The notes under the pieces were generated by a model. The model saw nothing but the letters and a program-made list of their open reading frames with translations, made no database searches and was not told the origin of the DNA. Of a stretch of 64,000 nt of DNA, positions 60,437 through 64,000 are shown one piece after another (the stretch's first letter is position 1; each line of letters starts with the position of its first letter). The position numbers and the translations under genes were made by a program. The stretch is from contig CAZNUA010000001.1 of NCBI GenBank assembly GCA_964576115.1, forward strand, positions 126,164 through 190,163. The letters are read 5' to 3'. This DNA comes from CAYSYY01 sp964576115 [NCBI: uncultured Gemmatimonadota bacterium]. Its GTDB lineage: Bacteria > Blakebacterota > Blakebacteria > Blakebacterales.

Positions 60437-62911
60437 ATGAGCACCCTGACAGACAACCTCAGTTTCGGTCTCAAGCTGCTGCGCAAGGAAACCGCTTTCT
60501 CCGTTACCGCTCTGCTCACCCTGGCCCTCTGTATCGGGGCCAACAGCGCCGTCTTCAGTGCCGTCAACGCCCTGATGCTGCGCCCCCTGCCCTTTCCCGA
60601 ACCGGAACGGCTGGTCATGATCTACAACTCCTACCCCCGGGCCGAGGCTCCCCGTCTGGGCGCCTCGGTTCCCGATTATGTCGCCCGGCGGGCGGGGGTC
60701 GACGCGTTCGAGGATATCGGCGCTTTCTTCTACGGCGGTCTGACCGTAGGTGAGACGGGCCAGCCCGAACGTGCCTGGGCGATCTACATCACTCCCGCCC
60801 TGCTCACTTTGTTGCGGATCGAACCGGTCATCGGACGCAATTTCACCGAAGCCGAGACCGAGGCCGAGAACGCCCGGGTGGTGCTGCTGGGCTATGAATA
60901 CTGGCACGAGCATTTCGAACGGTCCGACGATGTCCTGGGACAAACCCTGCGCATCGACGGCGAGAACTGGACCATCGTGGGTGTCCTGCCCGAGGGCTTC
61001 CGCCTGCTCGACGAACGGCAGGTCGATCTCTGGACCCCGATCCCCTTCACCCCCGCCGCCCGGTCGATCGACAACCTGCATACCAATTCCCTCTCACTGA
61101 TCGCCCGGCTGCGGCCCGGAGCCACGATCGAGCAGGCCGAAGAACAGATCGCGGCCGTCAACAACCGGCTGCTGGAGCAGTGGCCCGCTCCCGACGGTCG
61201 TCAGATCATGGAACGGGCCGGTTTTCACACCGAGGTCGTCGAGCTGCAGACAGCCCTGCTCGGCGACCGGCGACCGCTCTTCACCCTGCTCCTGGGCGGG
61301 GTTGTCCTGGTCCTGTTGATCGGTTGCGTGAATATCGCCCACCTGATGATCACCCGCCTCAATGTCCGGCAGCTCGAACTGGCCACCCGGATCGCCCTGG
61401 GCGCCAATCGCCGGCAGATCTACACCCAGGTCGTGACCGAAAGCCTGCTGATCGCCGTCATCGGCGGTCTGCTGAGCCTGCTGGTGGCAATCGGCGCTCT
61501 GGCCCTGATGCGCCTGCTCCGGTTCAACGAATTTCCCTTCGGCTACATGATCCGCCTCGATGTCACCACCCTGCTCTTCACCCTGCTCATTTCCATGCTG
61601 GCGGGGGTTTTTTTCGGGCTCGTGCCCGCCGCTCAGGTCATGCGCACCGACCTGCAGACGGTCTTTCGATTCGACGGCCGGAGTGTGACCGCCGACCGGG
61701 GAGCGATCCGGAACCGGAACCTGATGGCGATCATACAGGTGGCGCTCGCCTTCGTGCTGCTCACCGGGGCGGGGCTTCTGGTTCTGAGTTTCTCGCGGCT
61801 CATCAGGGTCGATCCCGGTTTCACCGATCCCGCCTCGGTCCTGCACGGCTTTATCGACCTGCCTGCGGCACGCTATCCCGACCAGGAATCATGCCTTGCA
61901 TTCTCCGACGAGCTGCTGGCCGAAATGCGTGCCCTGCCGGGGGTCCGCGAGGCAGCTCTCACCACCCGGCTTCCCTTCGTGACCTTCGAACTGACCTCGA
62001 TTCTCTTTCCGGAAGGCTACGAAGACCGGGCTGATGAATCGCTCATCGCCCACCGCCGGGCATCCGTTTCGCCGGGCTATTTCAGCACTCTGGGAATTCC
62101 TCTTCTCCGCGGACGCGATTTCACTCCCGCCGACGATCTCGCCAGCCCCCGGGTGGTCATCGTCGACGAATGGCTCGCGGAGCGGTACTGGCCAGGAGAA
62201 AATCCCATCGGTCAGCGTCTGCGCACGGGAACCCCGGGGCAGAAGATCGATGATGAAACCGAGCTGTTCACCGTCATCGGGGTGGTCGGGTCGGTCCGCT
62301 ATGACGATCTGGCCGAACCGGCGGCCGGCGGCCGCGGCGCCTACTACCTGCCCCTTCGTCAGTGGCCACAGGCCTTCATGGTCCCGGTCCTGCGGGTCGA
62401 CGGGGAACCGATGGCCCTGGCCAGGCCGCTGCAGGAACGGATCGTCGAGATCGATCCCGACCTGCCGTTCTACTTTCCGACCGCCTACGACGAACGGCTG
62501 GCCGACAGCACCCTGGAACGCCGCATTCCCATGGTGCTGCTCATCGTTTTCGCCGCCCTGGCTCTTTTCCTGTGCGCAGTCGGCCTCTATGGTGTGCTGG
62601 CGTACGGGGTAACGCAGCGCACCCGGGAGCTGGGCATCCGTCTGGCGGTGGGCAGCACCCACTCCGAAATTTTCCGTCTGATCATCGTCGACGGTCTGCG
62701 CCTGCTCGGGATCGGGCTGGCAATCGGGATCGTTCTGGCCCTGGTCCTGCTGCGCATCATCCGCAGCCTGCTCTTCGCCGTAGCGCCCACCAACCTGACG
62801 GTCTTCGTCTTCATCACCCTTCTGCTCTCGACCGTGACCCTGGTGGCCTGCATCATCCCGGCTCGTCGGGCTACACGGATCAATCCGGTCTCGGCTCTCA
62901 AACAGGAATGA
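60437..62911 (+). CDS. MacB-like duplicated ABC permease (ADOP type)
   Basis: 824 residues, start behind ggagag. It is built of two FtsX/MacB-type halves: TLALCIGANSAVFSAVNAL (about 30-48) begins the first, a MacB periplasmic domain follows (50-250), then hydrophobic helices (about 280-390), a second half starting near LMAIIQVALAFVLLTGAGLL, a second periplasmic domain and three terminal helices (about 700-824). Acidobacterial duplicated orphan permeases have this layout. The ATPase is not in the window. Function may be lipoprotein or peptide export, or signalling; unknown. Confidence 0.9.
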   Translation: MSTLTDNLSFGLKLLRKETAFSVTALLTLALCIGANSAVFSAVNALMLRPLPFPEPERLVMIYNSYPRAEAPRLGASVPDYVARRAGVDAFEDIGAFFYGGLTVGETGQPERAWAIYITPALLTLLRIEPVIGRNFTEAETEAENARVVLLGYEYWHEHFERSDDVLGQTLRIDGENWTIVGVLPEGFRLLDERQVDLWTPIPFTPAARSIDNLHTNSLSLIARLRPGATIEQAEEQIAAVNNRLLEQWPAPDGRQIMERAGFHTEVVELQTALLGDRRPLFTLLLGGVVLVLLIGCVNIAHLMITRLNVRQLELATRIALGANRRQIYTQVVTESLLIAVIGGLLSLLVAIGALALMRLLRFNEFPFGYMIRLDVTTLLFTLLISMLAGVFFGLVPAAQVMRTDLQTVFRFDGRSVTADRGAIRNRNLMAIIQVALAFVLLTGAGLLVLSFSRLIRVDPGFTDPASVLHGFIDLPAARYPDQESCLAFSDELLAEMRALPGVREAALTTRLPFVTFELTSILFPEGYEDRADESLIAHRRASVSPGYFSTLGIPLLRGRDFTPADDLASPRVVIVDEWLAERYWPGENPIGQRLRTGTPGQKIDDETELFTVIGVVGSVRYDDLAEPAAGGRGAYYLPLRQWPQAFMVPVLRVDGEPMALARPLQERIVEIDPDLPFYFPTAYDERLADSTLERRIPMVLLIVFAALALFLCAVGLYGVLAYGVTQRTRELGIRLAVGSTHSEIFRLIIVDGLRLLGIGLAIGIVLALVLLRIIRSLLFAVAPTNLTVFVFITLLLSTVTLVACIIPARRATRINPVSALKQE

Positions 62912-62977
62912 TACGCCACACATCTCCAGCCGGGAGGGCATCTGAGGCGCAACGGGGCACGGAAAGGACTGTCAGGA

Positions 62978-62993
62978 GCCACACCGGAGTGGC
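62978..62993 (+). terminator. hairpin between ADOP and LysR genes
   Basis: GCCAC (62978-62982) and GTGGC (62989-62993) pair around a 6-nt loop in the 158-nt gap after the permease. A second imperfect stem (CTGGAG...CTCCGG) lies just before the LysR gene. Candidate terminator; no T-tract. Confidence 0.3.
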
Positions 62994-63069
62994 ATGTTAG
63001 GATCGCATTGTCGGGACGTACGGAAGGCACCCTGGAGAATCGAACTCCGGGCAGCGAGGGGACACTGTC

Positions 63070-63999
63070 ATGACGACCGACCTGGTGCGGCTCAAGAGCT
63101 TCCTCTATGCCGCCGAGCAGATGAGTTTCACCGAAGCGGCCCGGCTGCTGCACCTGACCCAGCCAACGGTCAGCCACCACATCAAGGGGCTGGAGCAGGA
63201 ACTGGGAGTCAGTCTCTTCGACCGCACCGGCGCCCGGCTGCGCCTGACCGACGCCGGCCGGTTTCTGCTGCCCCGGGCCCGCAAGATCGTCCGTCAGTAC
63301 AACAGCATGCAGGAATTGATGGCCTCGCTCGAAGAGGATACGGTCGGTCACCTGCGTATCGCCTGCAGCACGACCTGCGGTAAGTACCTGCTGCCCCAGT
63401 TCGCGGCCCGCTTCAAGGAACGTCACCCCGGGGTCGAGGTGACGATCTTTTCCTGCACCTCGGAAGACATCGTCCCCCGCCTGCTGGGGGGAGAGGCCGA
63501 ACTGGGCGTGGTCAGCTATGAAGCCCGCCAGCAGGGAATCGACGCCCAGGAGTTCTTCGTCGACGCCATCTCGCTGCTCGTCCCCACCGAGCACCCCTGG
63601 ACGCGCTGGCCGGCCGTCGATCCAACCGACCTGCTCGAAGAGAAGATCATCATCCGGGAGCCCACCTCGGGCACCCTGCGAGTGATGCTTTCGGAGCTGG
63701 CTAAGCACAGCCTCTCGCTCGACGACCTCGACATCTTCCTCGAACTGGGGAACGCCGAGGCGATCGTCATGACGATCGCAGCCGGTTTCGGGGTCAGTTT
63801 CGTTTCGCGTCTGGCCGCCGCCTGCAGCCGGAACCGGGGTGAGGTGATCGAAGTGCCTGTGGCCGGTCTGCAGCTCAGACGCCAGATTTATATGATCCGC
63901 CGTTCATTGGAGACACCGGTACCCGCCCGGGAGGCGTTCTGGGAGTTCATCCACCACCCGGCCAATTACGACCTGCTGCTCCTGCCCGAAGCCGATTGA
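63070..63999 (+). CDS. LysR family transcriptional regulator
   Basis: 309 residues ending one base before the window edge. The winged helix-turn-helix (4-62) contains FTEAARLLHLTQPTVSHHIKGLEQELGVSLFDR. The effector domain (about 90-295) has the HLRIACSTTCGKYLLPQF start typical of the CysB/CysL-like branch. The target genes are not visible because the window ends here; it usually controls a divergent or adjacent operon, and nothing divergent lies directly upstream (the ADOP gene is codirectional). Confidence 0.93.
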   Translation: MTTDLVRLKSFLYAAEQMSFTEAARLLHLTQPTVSHHIKGLEQELGVSLFDRTGARLRLTDAGRFLLPRARKIVRQYNSMQELMASLEEDTVGHLRIACSTTCGKYLLPQFAARFKERHPGVEVTIFSCTSEDIVPRLLGGEAELGVVSYEARQQGIDAQEFFVDAISLLVPTEHPWTRWPAVDPTDLLEEKIIIREPTSGTLRVMLSELAKHSLSLDDLDIFLELGNAEAIVMTIAAGFGVSFVSRLAAACSRNRGEVIEVPVAGLQLRRQIYMIRRSLETPVPAREAFWEFIHHPANYDLLLLPEAD

Positions 64000-64000
64000 G

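Overview
This is a high-GC (clearly above 60% by eye) stretch of chromosome from a Gram-negative, outer-membrane-bearing bacterium. That is indicated by a TonB-dependent receptor, an outer-membrane porin-like protein, many lipoboxes, Tat-type lipoprotein sulfatases and S46/M28/M3/M48 peptidases. The mix (S46 peptidase, duplicated MacB-like 'ADOP' permease, GH172/DUF2961, Cys-type sulfatases, DUF2207) recalls Gemmatimonadota, Acidobacteriota, Krumholzibacteriota or other FCB-like phyla. No rRNA, tRNA or marker gene is present, so the phylum is not resolved. I see no insertion sequence, phage, CRISPR array or integrase.

Layout. 1-14147 is mostly nutrient acquisition and peptide or acetate metabolism: a 5'-truncated TonB receptor, a class II amidotransferase-like protein whose residue 2 is Ser instead of Cys, an M28 peptidase, a DMT permease, an operon of LanC-like lipoprotein / carbon-nitrogen hydrolase / NhaC antiporter, a coiled-coil lipoprotein, oligoendopeptidase F and an ADP-forming acyl-CoA synthetase. 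14369-29109 is one co-directional block: class I fumarase alpha and beta, a DPP11-like S46 peptidase, an isocitrate/isopropylmalate-type dehydrogenase, an HD hydrolase, a fused LeuC-LeuD-type hydro-lyase, a separate LeuC + LeuD pair, a CitD-CitE fusion, CitF and a multi-PAS hybrid histidine kinase. Several genes overlap by 1-8 nt. 29224-32989 is a metal-uptake operon (small His/Cys protein, porin, TroA/ZnuA-type binding protein, permease) without an ATPase gene. 33147-39285 holds a GYD protein, two tandem paralogous lipoproteins, a PflA-like radical SAM protein, an Rrf2 regulator, a TauE/SafE exporter and a GT4 glycosyltransferase. 39451-64000 holds a large NAD-glutamate dehydrogenase, YihY/BrkB, DUF2207, an amidohydrolase-nitroreductase-sulfatase-M48 run, two lipoproteins, GH172, a flavin reductase, a Cys-rich PAS kinase, a second sulfatase, an ECF sigma/anti-sigma pair, an ADOP permease and a LysR regulator.

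The most interesting unit is the tricarboxylate block. Read together, the dehydrogenase, two aconitase-superfamily hydro-lyases and citrate-lyase-type subunits could run 2-oxoacid chain elongation in reverse: reductive carboxylation, isomerisation, then cleavage to acetate plus a shorter 2-oxoacid. For 2-oxoglutarate this is the reductive TCA segment, and the neighbouring fumarase and divergent acetate-activating enzyme would fit. The true substrate is unknown and could be a citrate homologue or citramalate. No citC, citX or citG is present in the window.

Starts were moved from the longest possible reading frame wherever a downstream start with a Shine-Dalgarno sequence, signal peptide or domain edge was clearly better. 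Regulatory calls are by eye and of low to moderate confidence.
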